Notes: generated by a model not told the origin, from the sequence alone. A stretch of DNA of 10,034 nucleotides from JBAXHO01 sp037138855 (GCA_037138855.1 JBAXHO010000061.1:1-10034); one strand, 5' to 3'; shown: positions 1-6,831, counted from the stretch's first letter. A program made the numbers and translations.

Positions 1-52
1 AAAAATCAAAGGCAAAATTAGAAAAAAAACAACGCGTTTTTACCATTAACCC
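1..52 (+). other. possible 3' end of an upstream gene
   Basis: Two forward frames are open on entering the window. One ends at TAA 47-49 and would give a basic tail ending RKKTTRFYH. The other continues to TAG 126-128, overlapping the next gene by 76 bases, and begins with a lysine-rich stretch (KSKAKLEKKQRVF). Either could be the end of a neighbour; the sequence alone does not decide. No promoter or ribosome binding site for the gene at 53 is evident here, which fits read-through from upstream. Confidence 0.25.
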
Positions 53-796
53 ATGTCAAATCCATACTCTCCAGAAATGCAATATATTCATGAACCAGTC
101 ACTCTGGCAGATACAGCAGCATTCTTAGCAGGAAAAAAAGAGCAAGAATGGATACCAGGAAAAATAGATAGATTACCAAAAATATTACTATTATTTTTAT
201 TAGGAGGGATGTTAGCTGGTTGCGTAGGACCACAACCTCAAATTACTCATGGGACTATATGTACAAGTGGAGTTGAACCGCAGCGCTGTTTTGGTGTAAT
301 AACCCAATATGGGCCACATGTTCTTACCGCCGACCATATTGGATTAACTACAAATCGCTATGCGTCAGCCCAAGTTCATTTTGCCACAGATCGAAAAGTA
401 CCAGTTGGAGTACATTGCGAAATTAAAGCTGTAGACATTCCAACTGGATTGCGCCCTGAAGCAGAACCTATTTTTGTAAAAAAAGAAACATCCAACAGTT
501 TGATTGCATGTGATGAAGTTTTACAACCAGTAAATACCCCTGTACTTGCAAATCAACCTGACGCAGTTGTACCAGTAATTGACGCAGTAGCAGCAATTAT
601 TACTCTAAACGAATCTCCAGAACTTTTAGCGCAACAGCCTGAAAAAACTATTGAAGCGATACAAGCCGCAGCTAATCCACCATCACTTCAGGATTGTGCC
701 ACAATTCAAGCAATTGAAGTGCTATCAAATACTAGAACGACAGTCCCAATACCTGTGGAAGCAATGCAAGCACTGGAAACAGCTGCCTGTAAATAA
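53..796 (+). CDS. putative lipoprotein or membrane-anchored protein, unknown function
   Basis: This 247-residue protein is not one I recognise. Its clearest feature is a short hydrophobic stretch at residues 44-56 ending in a lipobox, Leu54-Ala-Gly-Cys57, preceded by the basic residues K37, R40 and K43. It would therefore be exported and lipid-modified at Cys57, or anchored by one membrane segment. The segment before it is unusually long (43 residues) for a lipoprotein signal. The only in-frame alternative start upstream of it is Met9, which still leaves 35 residues. The mature part has six further cysteines (70, 79, 122, 153, 215, 246), enough for three disulfides, and an Ala/Pro/Val-rich C-terminal third. 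No Shine-Dalgarno sequence precedes the ATG. It converges on the vWA gene at 1065. The coding call is firm; the lipoprotein call is moderate. Confidence 0.7.
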   Translation: MSNPYSPEMQYIHEPVTLADTAAFLAGKKEQEWIPGKIDRLPKILLLFLLGGMLAGCVGPQPQITHGTICTSGVEPQRCFGVITQYGPHVLTADHIGLTTNRYASAQVHFATDRKVPVGVHCEIKAVDIPTGLRPEAEPIFVKKETSNSLIACDEVLQPVNTPVLANQPDAVVPVIDAVAAIITLNESPELLAQQPEKTIEAIQAAANPPSLQDCATIQAIEVLSNTRTTVPIPVEAMQALETAACK

Positions 797-841
797 AACC
801 TTACTCCCAACATCCATTGTTCCCTTAGATTCCTATATTTT

Positions 842-1009
842 TAACTTCTTTCTTGTTATAAGTGAACAAATATTTTTGTTCACTACATTATCCGATTCCA
901 GATTCCTGATTCCAGATTCCAAATTCCTTTATTCTTCTATTCCTAACTTCTTTTTTGTTATACCAGAACAAATATTTTTGTTCACTACGTTATCCTATTC
1001 CAGATTCCA
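842..1009. repeat. 65-bp direct duplication with internal hairpin
   Basis: Bases 842-906 recur at 944-1008 with a constant offset of 102 and about six mismatches. The first copy contains an inverted repeat, AGTGAACAAA (861-870) and TTTGTTCACT (875-884), around a TATT loop. In the second copy the left arm has diverged, leaving 7 bp (966-972 with 977-983). The hairpin lies between two convergent genes but lacks a clean T-tract, so it is at best a weak terminator. Confidence 0.7.
894..928. repeat. heptamer array, GATTCCA family
   Basis: Five consecutive 7-bp units, four of them GATTCCA or GATTCCT and the last AATTCCT. Two more units follow at 996-1009 inside the second copy of the 65-bp duplication. 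The array lies in the convergent gap between the lipoprotein and vWA genes. Confidence 0.8.
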
Positions 1010-1027
1010 GTTGAAGTTTTTAATTTT

Positions 1028-1055
1028 CTACCAAATACTAGCTACCAGCTATTTT
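1028..1055. repeat. heptamer array, CTACCAA family
   Basis: Four degenerate 7-bp units related to CTACCAA and CTACCAG. It ends about ten bases from the stop codon of the vWA gene (1065-1067, minus strand). Confidence 0.6.
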
Positions 1056-1064
1056 TGCTACTTC

Positions 1065-2186
1065 TCACTTCCCCGGCGTCCCGGTACTTTGTAATTTATT
1101 AATGTACTGCAAACTATACTCAGCAAGGAGATTAGAGCGCATCAAGGTCATCTGACCTACTAGTGCTATACAACTCATGTTATCAGTTTGCCCTTTACAA
1201 ACTGGATGATTTTGTTTGACGTAATCTACTGCCGGGTTGTAGCTTTCATCTATGCAAGTACTATAATTATTGGACATTTTTATCAAACAAATGCGATACT
1301 TGGCAAGATTTAATGATTCTTTTACCATATTTTCAAAACTGGACTGCAAGCTCGCCTGATCAGAAGCTGTAATATAATCTCCGCCACCTGCATTGGCAAT
1401 TTCTCTCAGACTGGCTTCATCGTCACCAGCACTGAAGCCAATGACACTAACTTTTTCTACTACACCAGCATCTTTCAAAGCTTTAGCCTCATTAACCGGA
1501 TCACCATCACAGGTTTCTTTGCCATCGGAAATCAAGATAATTGAATTAGCTGCAAGCGGACTATTTTTTAGCATGGCCCCGGCTTCTCGTAACGATTTAG
1601 CAAGCGGTGTCCAGCCGGATGTATTAACCGTATTTACTTTCGTCAAAAATCCCGCTACATCCATTGTGGCAATCGGATACATGACTTCAGTATCCTCACA
1701 GGAAGCCGTTTTCTGATCGTTGGGAATTCGATGTCCATAAGCCATAAGCGCTACTTTGGTATAGGCATCGAATTGAATTGTCGGCAATACTTCTGCCAAA
1801 GTCGCTTTGAGGATTTCCATTTTCGTCTCACTGCCAATTTTGTCATTCATCGAAGTCGAGCCATCGATAATAATCACCACGTTTTTCAAGGCTTTACTGA
1901 CATCAGTAGTAATCTCCTGATCGCAATTCTCCATGATTTTATCTTTACAAAACGTATCTTCTGTCTGCTTAACGTTATAACCTAAAACTGATTCAGTATA
2001 ATCATCAATTTTATCCTGATCAGTATCCTGATTCCACAAAGCCGGATCCAAAGCAATCGTAGTATTAGAACCAGTTCCGGCATCGGGATGTCTAGAATTC
2101 CAGTACATTGCTAATACAAAGATCAGTGCTACGATAAAAAACAGAAGTGAGGCCAATAGACAACCAGTAAGTAGTAACTTTTTCAT
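1065..2186 (-). CDS. membrane-anchored vWA domain protein with calcium-loop motif
   Basis: This 373-residue protein begins with a basic N-terminus and a hydrophobic helix (about residues 4-28), so it is exported and probably stays anchored. Residues 54-65 (D54, D56, D58, D62, E65) resemble a thrombospondin type 3 calcium-binding loop. A von Willebrand A domain fills about 102-288. Its metal site is complete: DGSTS at 108-112, Thr193 in a GWTPL motif, and Asp221 in an ISDGKETC motif. Cys163 and Cys226 sit where the YGHR...CEDTE subgroup of bacterial vWA proteins has a conserved cysteine pair. Further pairs (80/88, 300/311, 330/339) suggest an oxidising environment. vWA domains generally bind protein ligands through a metal ion; the partner here is unknown. 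A Leu-Thr-Gly-Cys at 6-9 resembles a lipobox but lies too close to the N-terminus. It is transcribed from its own promoter, apparently alone. Confidence 0.92.
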   Translation of the reverse strand: MKKLLLTGCLLASLLFFIVALIFVLAMYWNSRHPDAGTGSNTTIALDPALWNQDTDQDKIDDYTESVLGYNVKQTEDTFCKDKIMENCDQEITTDVSKALKNVVIIIDGSTSMNDKIGSETKMEILKATLAEVLPTIQFDAYTKVALMAYGHRIPNDQKTASCEDTEVMYPIATMDVAGFLTKVNTVNTSGWTPLAKSLREAGAMLKNSPLAANSIILISDGKETCDGDPVNEAKALKDAGVVEKVSVIGFSAGDDEASLREIANAGGGDYITASDQASLQSSFENMVKESLNLAKYRICLIKMSNNYSTCIDESYNPAVDYVKQNHPVCKGQTDNMSCIALVGQMTLMRSNLLAEYSLQYINKLQSTGTPGK

Positions 2187-2232
2187 AAATTTTTTAAATA
2201 CTCAAAAATAGAGTTATCCAATATTAAACTAA

Positions 2233-2260
2233 ATTGTAATCATTCTGGCTATCTTGTCAA
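2233..2260 (-). promoter_or_regulatory. sigma70-type promoter of the vWA gene
   Basis: On the minus strand a perfect TTGACA (2255-2260) is followed after 16 bp by TACAAT (2233-2238). Transcription would start near 2226, giving a leader of about 40 bases before the ATG at 2186. No Shine-Dalgarno sequence is visible in that leader. The rest of the gap 2187-2454 holds no gene. Confidence 0.7.
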
Positions 2261-2431
2261 ATCATCTGATTCATCAATCAAAAAGCATGATGGAGATTGG
2301 TAAGTGCCTGGACTAACTGAATTTTGCCATTTTATCTCAATCCTCGGTGACAATGCTAAATATTGCTAATTTCCTGTTTTCTGTCACAAATTTTGAAAAT
2401 TTTTGTTACTTTTTATGAAATAATGGGTTTA

Positions 2432-2437
2432 TATAAT
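2432..2437 (+). promoter_or_regulatory. -10 element of the RelE-like gene
   Basis: A perfect TATAAT lies 18 bases before the ATG at 2455. The expected start site near 2444 leaves a leader of only about 11 bases. The -35 region is poor (TTTTTA at 2410-2415, 16 bp spacing). Confidence 0.55.
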
Positions 2438-2454
2438 ACGTTAGGCAATAATTT

Positions 2455-2748
2455 ATGCCAGAAATATCAAATTACCCACAAGCCTTAAAAATTGTTGATA
2501 AAAAAATTAGAGATAAAAATAGAAGAGCGACAATTAAAGATGCTCTTGATACTTTGGCTGCACAAAGCTGGTTAGAATACACTTCAAGCCAGTCGTATAA
2601 TCGACATCACCTTACTCGAAACAGAAATGAAGTTTCAATTACACTTCCAGGTTGTAATCCCGGAGCTTATCGATTTATCATAAATGAATATCCAGATGAA
2701 AATTGTATCCAAGTTTTAGATTTTGGTAAACATAAAGATGTTTATTAA
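2455..2748 (+). CDS. RelE/ParE-like toxin-family protein (candidate)
   Basis: This is a 97-residue protein whose C-terminal third resembles the RelE/ParE toxin fold: Ala71-Tyr-Arg-Phe starts a strand, followed by the ending VLDFGKHKDVY. Typical RelE proteins end similarly, with a conserved Arg in the YR strand, a Gly-His-Arg-like triplet and a terminal Tyr. Here the matching residues are R73, K92/H93/K94 and Y97. The middle (about residues 17-36) is a charged helix, as in the family. RelE toxins cleave mRNA on the ribosome and ParE toxins act on gyrase; which applies cannot be told. The N-terminal strand is weak and an insertion precedes the YR strand. No antitoxin-like frame lies next to it: the gene downstream at 2850 is unlike known antitoxins. 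It has its own -10 and no Shine-Dalgarno. Coding is likely; the family call is moderate. Confidence 0.55.
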   Translation: MPEISNYPQALKIVDKKIRDKNRRATIKDALDTLAAQSWLEYTSSQSYNRHHLTRNRNEVSITLPGCNPGAYRFIINEYPDENCIQVLDFGKHKDVY

Positions 2749-2816
2749 GTTTCTAGTTTTAATGTTAGATTAATTTGCTTTCTTTATCCAAATTTTAGCT
2801 CAATATTTCGATATTA

Positions 2817-2825
2817 TGATATAAT
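2817..2825 (+). promoter_or_regulatory. extended -10 promoter
   Basis: TGATATAAT is a perfect extended -10 (TGN followed by TATAAT at 2820-2825). The expected start near 2832 gives a leader of about 18 bases to the ATG at 2850. No good -35 is visible, as is usual for extended -10 promoters. The same TATGATATAAT string occurs on the minus strand near 8108-8118. Confidence 0.6.
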
Positions 2826-2849
2826 CATAATGCATATTAGCTAGCTAAA

Positions 2850-3146
2850 ATGGCTATCATTTCCGCAAATTTACCTGAATCATTTCTTTCTTCAACGTTT
2901 TTAACATCAGACGTGCTTACTAACTTGGGTATATTGCTCACGAGAGGTGCTTGCTCTACTTGCCTGGCAACTGATCCAACACAAGTAGATATAATTACAG
3001 GTCAACGACTATCAGCAATTTATGATCTTCAACCTGGAGGTAGCTGTCTAAATGGTTACTCTCCTTGCGTGATAGCTTTGGAAGCAGGAAATATTCCAGT
3101 TGGAAAACGTAAATGTCCCGGTTACAACAGAAGTATTCAGTATTAA
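2850..3146 (+). CDS. small cysteine-containing protein, unknown function
   Basis: I do not recognise this 98-residue protein. It has five cysteines (35, 38, 66, 73, 89), including a CSTC pair at 35-38 that could bind a metal or form disulfides. The N-terminal 31 residues are moderately hydrophobic but lack the basic start of a signal peptide. The C-terminus is basic (GKRKCPGYNRS). It lies 101 bases after the RelE-like gene and has its own extended -10, so the two need not be one operon. It does not resemble a known antitoxin. The promoter placement is the best evidence that it is real; no Shine-Dalgarno sequence is present. It converges on the EndoQ-like gene. Confidence 0.5.
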   Translation: MAIISANLPESFLSSTFLTSDVLTNLGILLTRGACSTCLATDPTQVDIITGQRLSAIYDLQPGGSCLNGYSPCVIALEAGNIPVGKRKCPGYNRSIQY

Positions 3147-3258
3147 ATCTTCACAAGTGCCAATTACTTCTTCAAATAATCAAATAGTTAATATTTAGCC
3201 ATTTCCAACAGCTAATCGACTTCATTTAACTTCCAATCTTCCTAGATTTTTCTCTTCT

Positions 3259-3286
3259 TCTAACTTTTAACTCTTAACTTTTAGCT
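3259..3286. repeat. heptamer array, TTTAACT family
   Basis: Four 7-bp units, variants of TTTAACT such as TCTAACT and CTTAACT. It lies in the convergent gap 3147-3336, where I see no gene. Confidence 0.55.
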
Positions 3287-3303
3287 ATTTTTCATTTTTA
3301 CCC

Positions 3304-3338
3304 AAATTGCAATTTGCAAATTCCAAATTGCAAATCCT
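3304..3338. repeat. heptamer array, AAATTGC family, abutting a stop codon
   Basis: Five 7-bp units, variants of AAATTGC such as AATTTGC and AAATTCC. The last unit overlaps the stop codon of the EndoQ-like gene (3337-3339, minus strand). The same family recurs at 4780-4814, on the other side of that gene. Confidence 0.75.
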
Positions 3339-4620
3339 ACACCAATGCCAATTGCTCTCTCTGACTGGCATTACCTTTTTGCTGCAGGACTCTGATCACA
3401 CCAAAAATGCCGTCGTAACCACCTTGGACGAAGACTTTTCCGGAGCGGAGATTATTGAGGGCTTCTGCTAATTGGATTTCTCCTAATTTTTCTAAATCTT
3501 GTGTGGCAACACTTCGCAAAATTTCAAATTCACTACCAAATTTGCTGATCAATTTATCATAATAACTTACCACTTTGGTAGAATTTGCACTCTTCAATCC
3601 CATGATCTCGGCAATAATTTCCGCAAGCGGAACAATATATTCTACGCTCTTATGTTTCGTTGGCCGATAATCAGCGCTTCGCTCTGCCAGTTCTGCTACC
3701 CGGTAGCTCACTCCCAAAACTAATGCTTTACCACATTGCGGACAAATACCTTTCAACTTTTTCGTCTCTGCATAATGAAGTGAGACACCACAACTGCGAT
3801 GACCATCTAAATAATATTTACCCTCTTCAGGAAAAAACTCAATGGTACCGACAAAACGCTCATCATTGGTTTTTAGTGCTGCAATAATTTCCTGAAAATC
3901 AGGTTCACAATCTAAAATATTAGCTTCCCGGCCCATTTTGGCAGCAGAATGGGCATCGGAATTAGAGATGAAGCACAAATCAGCAATTTCGCTCCAGCGC
4001 CAATTCATATAAGGATCAGATGAAAGTCCAGTTTCCAGTGTCCGAATAAAAGGAGTTAATTCAGCAAAGCATTCTTCCAGAGAATCATATCCGGAACGCG
4101 AGCCAAACACACTAAACCAGGGTGTCCAGATATGTGCCGGGATAAAATACAGTCCGGAACCAATTTCCAGCGTAATAGCCAATAAGTCTTTCGCACTAAG
4201 TCCAAGGATGGGACGACCATCAGATTTGAGATTACCAATTTTATTGAGTTTAGCAATCAATTTACCAGCAGTAACAAAATCTTCGCAAAGTATCAAATTA
4301 TGCGACTTGCGGACTTTATCATTTTTCTTATAAATATTACTAATTTCCACACTGAGGATAAATTTTACACTGCGGTTTCGCACTGACTCTGGCAACTCTT
4401 CATCGATTTTGGTAGCAATTTCCGGCTGCAAACTAAATAAACCAGAGGCATCAGAAATTAATTTTTCCTGAATTTCCTGAAAATACTTGGGATGAGTAAA
4501 ATCTCCAGTCCCAACCAAATCAATGCCCTTAAGCTTCGCTCCACGATAAATTCCTTCCAGTCCCATTTCAGGACTAGTAGCACGAGAATATTTGGAATGT
4601 AAATGAAAGTCAGCCAGCAA
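3337..4620 (-). CDS. EndoQ-like PHP-domain DNA repair endonuclease (TIGR00375 family)
   Basis: EndoQ enzymes cut DNA 5' of deaminated bases (uracil, hypoxanthine, xanthine) and abasic sites, in the cytoplasm. This 427-residue protein has the usual length. The PHP metal ligands are visible: DFHLH at 4-8, D40 in TGDFTHP, E92, H107 in SHNLI, H163 in PAHIW, and SDAH at 221-224. A putative zinc site follows (C277, C293-P-Q-C296, with H274 or H282). The C-terminal helical part carries the family-like GGYDGIFGVI at 400-409. The start is TTG at 4618-4620: a TAA stop lies four codons upstream (4630-4632), and the next Met (19) would remove the first metal motif. The role is inferred from archaeal and Bacillus relatives. 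It is a monocistronic gene, divergent from the ABC exporter. Confidence 0.88.
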   Translation of the reverse strand: MLADFHLHSKYSRATSPEMGLEGIYRGAKLKGIDLVGTGDFTHPKYFQEIQEKLISDASGLFSLQPEIATKIDEELPESVRNRSVKFILSVEISNIYKKNDKVRKSHNLILCEDFVTAGKLIAKLNKIGNLKSDGRPILGLSAKDLLAITLEIGSGLYFIPAHIWTPWFSVFGSRSGYDSLEECFAELTPFIRTLETGLSSDPYMNWRWSEIADLCFISNSDAHSAAKMGREANILDCEPDFQEIIAALKTNDERFVGTIEFFPEEGKYYLDGHRSCGVSLHYAETKKLKGICPQCGKALVLGVSYRVAELAERSADYRPTKHKSVEYIVPLAEIIAEIMGLKSANSTKVVSYYDKLISKFGSEFEILRSVATQDLEKLGEIQLAEALNNLRSGKVFVQGGYDGIFGVIRVLQQKGNASQREQLALV

Positions 4621-4641
4621 TTTTTTTGATTAATTAATTCT

Positions 4642-4647
4642 ATTATA
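4642..4647 (-). promoter_or_regulatory. -10 element of the EndoQ-like gene
   Basis: A perfect TATAAT on the minus strand lies 21 bases before the TTG start, predicting a leader of about 15 bases. No matching -35 is present. The 20-bp palindrome at 4672-4691 lies just upstream of where the -35 would be. Confidence 0.55.
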
Positions 4648-4664
4648 GCGGAAAAACGAAATAA

Positions 4665-4735
4665 GTAGGAGGGGTTGCAGATCTGCAACCCGTGCTGGTA
4701 GAAAATTCGTTTGTAAGGTCCAAAATTCTTTGGAC
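4665..4735. repeat. REP-like element: two inverted repeats with GTAG tetranucleotides
   Basis: GTAG (4665-4668) precedes a perfect 20-bp palindrome, GGGTTGCAGATCTGCAACCC (4672-4691), which is GC-rich in an AT-rich gap. A second GTAG (4698-4701) precedes another inverted repeat, GTCCAAA (4718-4724) and TTTGGAC (4729-4735). A GTAG-type tetranucleotide 5' of a hairpin, and two hairpins together, is the layout of REP/BIME elements mobilised by Y1 (TnpA-REP) transposases. No transposase is in the window. Alternatively the palindrome is an operator for the adjacent divergent genes. Confidence 0.5.
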
Positions 4736-4779
4736 AGATAACAATAGAAATTAAAAAATTAAAATATTAACGAGTTAAC

Positions 4780-4814
4780 AAATTTCAAATTGCAAATTCC
4801 ATTTTGCATAATTC
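4780..4814. repeat. heptamer array, AAATTGC family (second copy)
   Basis: Five 7-bp units, including AAATTGC and AAATTCC, of the same family as 3304-3338. It is the first of three different heptamer arrays in the gap upstream of the ABC exporter. Confidence 0.7.
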
Positions 4815-4835
4815 TTCCAGTTTCCATTTCTACAA

Positions 4836-4863
4836 GATACCAGATACTAGCTACTAGATACCC
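4836..4863. repeat. heptamer array, GATACTA family
   Basis: Four 7-bp units, variants of GATACTA such as GATACCA and GCTACTA. Its units are intermediate between the GATTCCA family at 894 and the CTTGCTA family that follows. Confidence 0.75.
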
Positions 4864-4864
4864 C

Positions 4865-4913
4865 TTTACTACTTACTACTTGCTACTTGCTACATACTAC
4901 TTGCTACTTGATA
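4865..4913. repeat. heptamer array, CTTGCTA family
   Basis: Seven 7-bp units, mostly CTTGCTA with variants CTTACTA, CATACTA and CTTGATA. The same family recurs at 8350-8384. One unit supplies the probable -35 (TTGCTA, 4901-4906) of the exporter promoter. Confidence 0.85.
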
Positions 4914-4929
4914 CTTAAACAGCTACAAT
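4901..4929 (+). promoter_or_regulatory. promoter of the ABC exporter, -35 inside heptamer array
   Basis: TACAAT at 4924-4929 is preceded after 17 bp by TTGCTA at 4901-4906, four of six matches to TTGACA. The start near 4936 would give a leader of about 17 bases to the ATG at 4953. Confidence 0.5.
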
Positions 4930-4952
4930 TAGTTTCCCAATTCAAAACAATT

Positions 4953-6683
4953 ATGCTCAAAGTTTTTAAAACACTACTTCGCTATTATTGGCGCTATAAA
5001 TTGGCGTTGATTTTCTGCGTTTGTTTTATCATGCTTACAGCAATTTTTGATATCGGGGCAAAAGTGCTTTTTAAATTTTTGGTTGATGATTTTACCAAAC
5101 AGGAATTTTCCAGAATTTTAATCCTTTTGGGTTTATATTTTGCCCTCGATGTCCTAATCACTTTTGCTGCAGCACTCGGCTTTCTTTTCATGGATTCTTT
5201 TCTGATTCCAGCCTCACGGGATATGCGCAGCAATGTTTTCAAGCATTTACATGATCTGGACATTAGCTTTCACGAAAACAAATCCAGTGGTTCGCTGATT
5301 TCCAAAATCAAACGTGGCGACAGTACTTTTTTCGCAATCGTTCACGATTCCTTTCAAGGCATCCTGATGTCCTGTTTCAAATTTTCCTTTCTCATAATTA
5401 CGGTAGCAGTAATCAAAGCCGAATTCGTCATCATTTTTCTAATTGCTTTTATTATCGAAGCTTGTGCTACTTATTTTCTTTTAAAATTAAATATTAAAAC
5501 CAGAGGTGAATTTAATAATGAAGAAGATAAAATTACTCACGTTATCGTAGACAACCTGACCAATTTTGATACAGTAAAATACTTTGCTAAAGAAAAATGG
5601 GAACAGCGTCGTCTCCAGAAAAATTTCCAAATATGGAGCCGGAAGCTCTGGAATTATGCCAATTCCTTTCGAGCAATCGATATCGTCACTGGTGTAATTT
5701 CCAGTTTGGGCACGACAATTATTATTGCCTTGAGTTTTTATTATGGCTCGCAGAAATTAATCACGCTCGGTGACATGATTCTTTTTATTACCTTTGCCAG
5801 TACAATATTTCCGGAATTCAATCAGTTGATCTTCCGGCTGCGTGATATCGTCAAGAATTATGTTGATCTGAAAGAATATGTCAGTATGCTTGATTATCCA
5901 ATTGAGGTCAAAGAAGCTGCTGCTGCACCTGAACTTACCAAAGGTCTGGGGAAAATTGAATTTAACAATCTGGCTTTTAGTTATAAAAACCGCGACACGA
6001 TTTTTGAGAATTTTAATCTCACCATTGAGCCAGGCGAATCAATCGCTCTAGTAGGCGAATCCGGCGCCGGCAAAACTACCATTACCAAATTATTACTAAG
6101 ATTTTATGATTTAAAACAAGGGCAAATTCTCATTGATGATCAAGATATCAGCACAGTCTCCAAGGAAAGTCTCAGGAAAAGTGTCGGAATCGTACCGCAA
6201 GAGCCCATCCTCTTCAACGACACCATCGCATACAATCTCGCCTATGGCAATGAAGCTGCCAATTTGGAAGTAATCAAGGCAGCTGTAAAACTTGCCAACC
6301 TCGCTGATTTTATCGAAAGTCTTCCGCAAAAATATCAAACCATTGTCGGTGAACGTGGTATCAAACTTTCCGGTGGCCAGAAACAACGCTTGGCAATCGC
6401 CCGGATGTTCCTCGCCAACCCGCAAATCATTATCTTCGATGAAGCGACCAGTCAGCTCGACTCTCGCTCAGAAAAACTTATCCAGGAAGCCTTCTGGCGC
6501 TTGGCCGAAAACCGTACCACGATCATCATCGCCCACCGCCTCTCCACAGTCATGAAAGCAAAACGCCTCGTCGTCCTTGACCAAGGTAAAATTGTCCAAC
6601 AAGGTACCCACCAAGAATTAGCCCAAGCAGAAGGGATTTACAAAACGCTTTGGGATATCCAGAGGGGGGATTTTGTGATTTAG
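4953..6683 (+). CDS. ABC exporter half-transporter (MsbA/ABCB type)
   Basis: This fused permease-ATPase of 576 residues would work as a homodimer in the cytoplasmic membrane, exporting an unknown substrate. The transmembrane domain (about 1-300) has six hydrophobic segments near 17-37, 54-79, 135-155, 158-178, 245-265 and 275-295. The nucleotide-binding domain is complete: Tyr344 A-loop, Walker A GESGAGKT (368-375), Q-loop Gln416, signature LSGGQ (472-476), Walker B IIIFDE (492-497) with catalytic Glu497, D-loop SQLD and H-loop His528. All catalytic residues are intact. The start is ATG 4953: a longer frame opening at TTG 4887 would encode the heptamer repeat as protein and is unlikely. The domain order fits lipid or peptide exporters, but the substrate cannot be read from sequence. 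It converges on the gene at 6815. Confidence 0.95.
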   Translation: MLKVFKTLLRYYWRYKLALIFCVCFIMLTAIFDIGAKVLFKFLVDDFTKQEFSRILILLGLYFALDVLITFAAALGFLFMDSFLIPASRDMRSNVFKHLHDLDISFHENKSSGSLISKIKRGDSTFFAIVHDSFQGILMSCFKFSFLIITVAVIKAEFVIIFLIAFIIEACATYFLLKLNIKTRGEFNNEEDKITHVIVDNLTNFDTVKYFAKEKWEQRRLQKNFQIWSRKLWNYANSFRAIDIVTGVISSLGTTIIIALSFYYGSQKLITLGDMILFITFASTIFPEFNQLIFRLRDIVKNYVDLKEYVSMLDYPIEVKEAAAAPELTKGLGKIEFNNLAFSYKNRDTIFENFNLTIEPGESIALVGESGAGKTTITKLLLRFYDLKQGQILIDDQDISTVSKESLRKSVGIVPQEPILFNDTIAYNLAYGNEAANLEVIKAAVKLANLADFIESLPQKYQTIVGERGIKLSGGQKQRLAIARMFLANPQIIIFDEATSQLDSRSEKLIQEAFWRLAENRTTIIIAHRLSTVMKAKRLVVLDQGKIVQQGTHQELAQAEGIYKTLWDIQRGDFVI

Positions 6684-6687
6684 GGAA

Positions 6688-6722
6688 CGGTGTCCGGTGA
6701 GCGGTGATCGGTAAGCGGAGGG
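6688..6722. repeat. heptamer array, CGGTGAG family (G-rich)
   Basis: Five 7-bp units, variants of CGGTGAG such as CGGTGTC and CGGTAAG. It starts four bases after the exporter's stop codon and is strikingly G-rich against the AT-rich background. Confidence 0.8.
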
Positions 6723-6802
6723 GAAATTTGTGTGCGTATTGCTTTGACTAGCTATATTCATTTTTCCTTCTAAAGCAAATAATTTCAGTTGTCCGATTTT
6801 TG

Positions 6803-6831
6803 CTGGGAAGTCACTTACTTCCCAGATTTTT
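6803..6831 (+). terminator. intrinsic terminator of the ABC exporter
   Basis: A perfect 9-bp stem, CTGGGAAGT (6803-6811) with ACTTCCCAG (6817-6825), has a CACTT loop and is followed by ATTTTT. Only the plus strand has the T-tract. The hairpin overlaps the stop codon and last codons of the convergent gene (stop 6815-6817). Confidence 0.7.

Noticed and set aside
651..1094. 147-codon plus-strand frame
   Set aside because: It overlaps the lipoprotein gene out of frame and then translates the heptamer repeats and the 65-bp duplication; composition is repetitive Phe/Ser/Leu.
1065..2186. vWA protein as a lipoprotein (Leu-Thr-Gly-Cys at 6-9)
   Set aside because: The cysteine is too near the N-terminus, and the hydrophobic helix continues well past it.
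2281..2330. Tiny frame MMEIGKCLD as an antitoxin for the RelE-like gene
   Set aside because: Nine residues only; no promoter or DNA-binding features.
4056..4688. Additional minus-strand frames overlapping the EndoQ-like gene
   Set aside because: They are out-of-frame shadows of a well-supported gene.
4887..4952. N-terminal extension of the ABC exporter from TTG 4887
   Set aside because: It translates the CTTGCTA array; the promoter -10 at 4924-4929 lies inside it, and ATG 4953 gives a normal exporter N-terminus.
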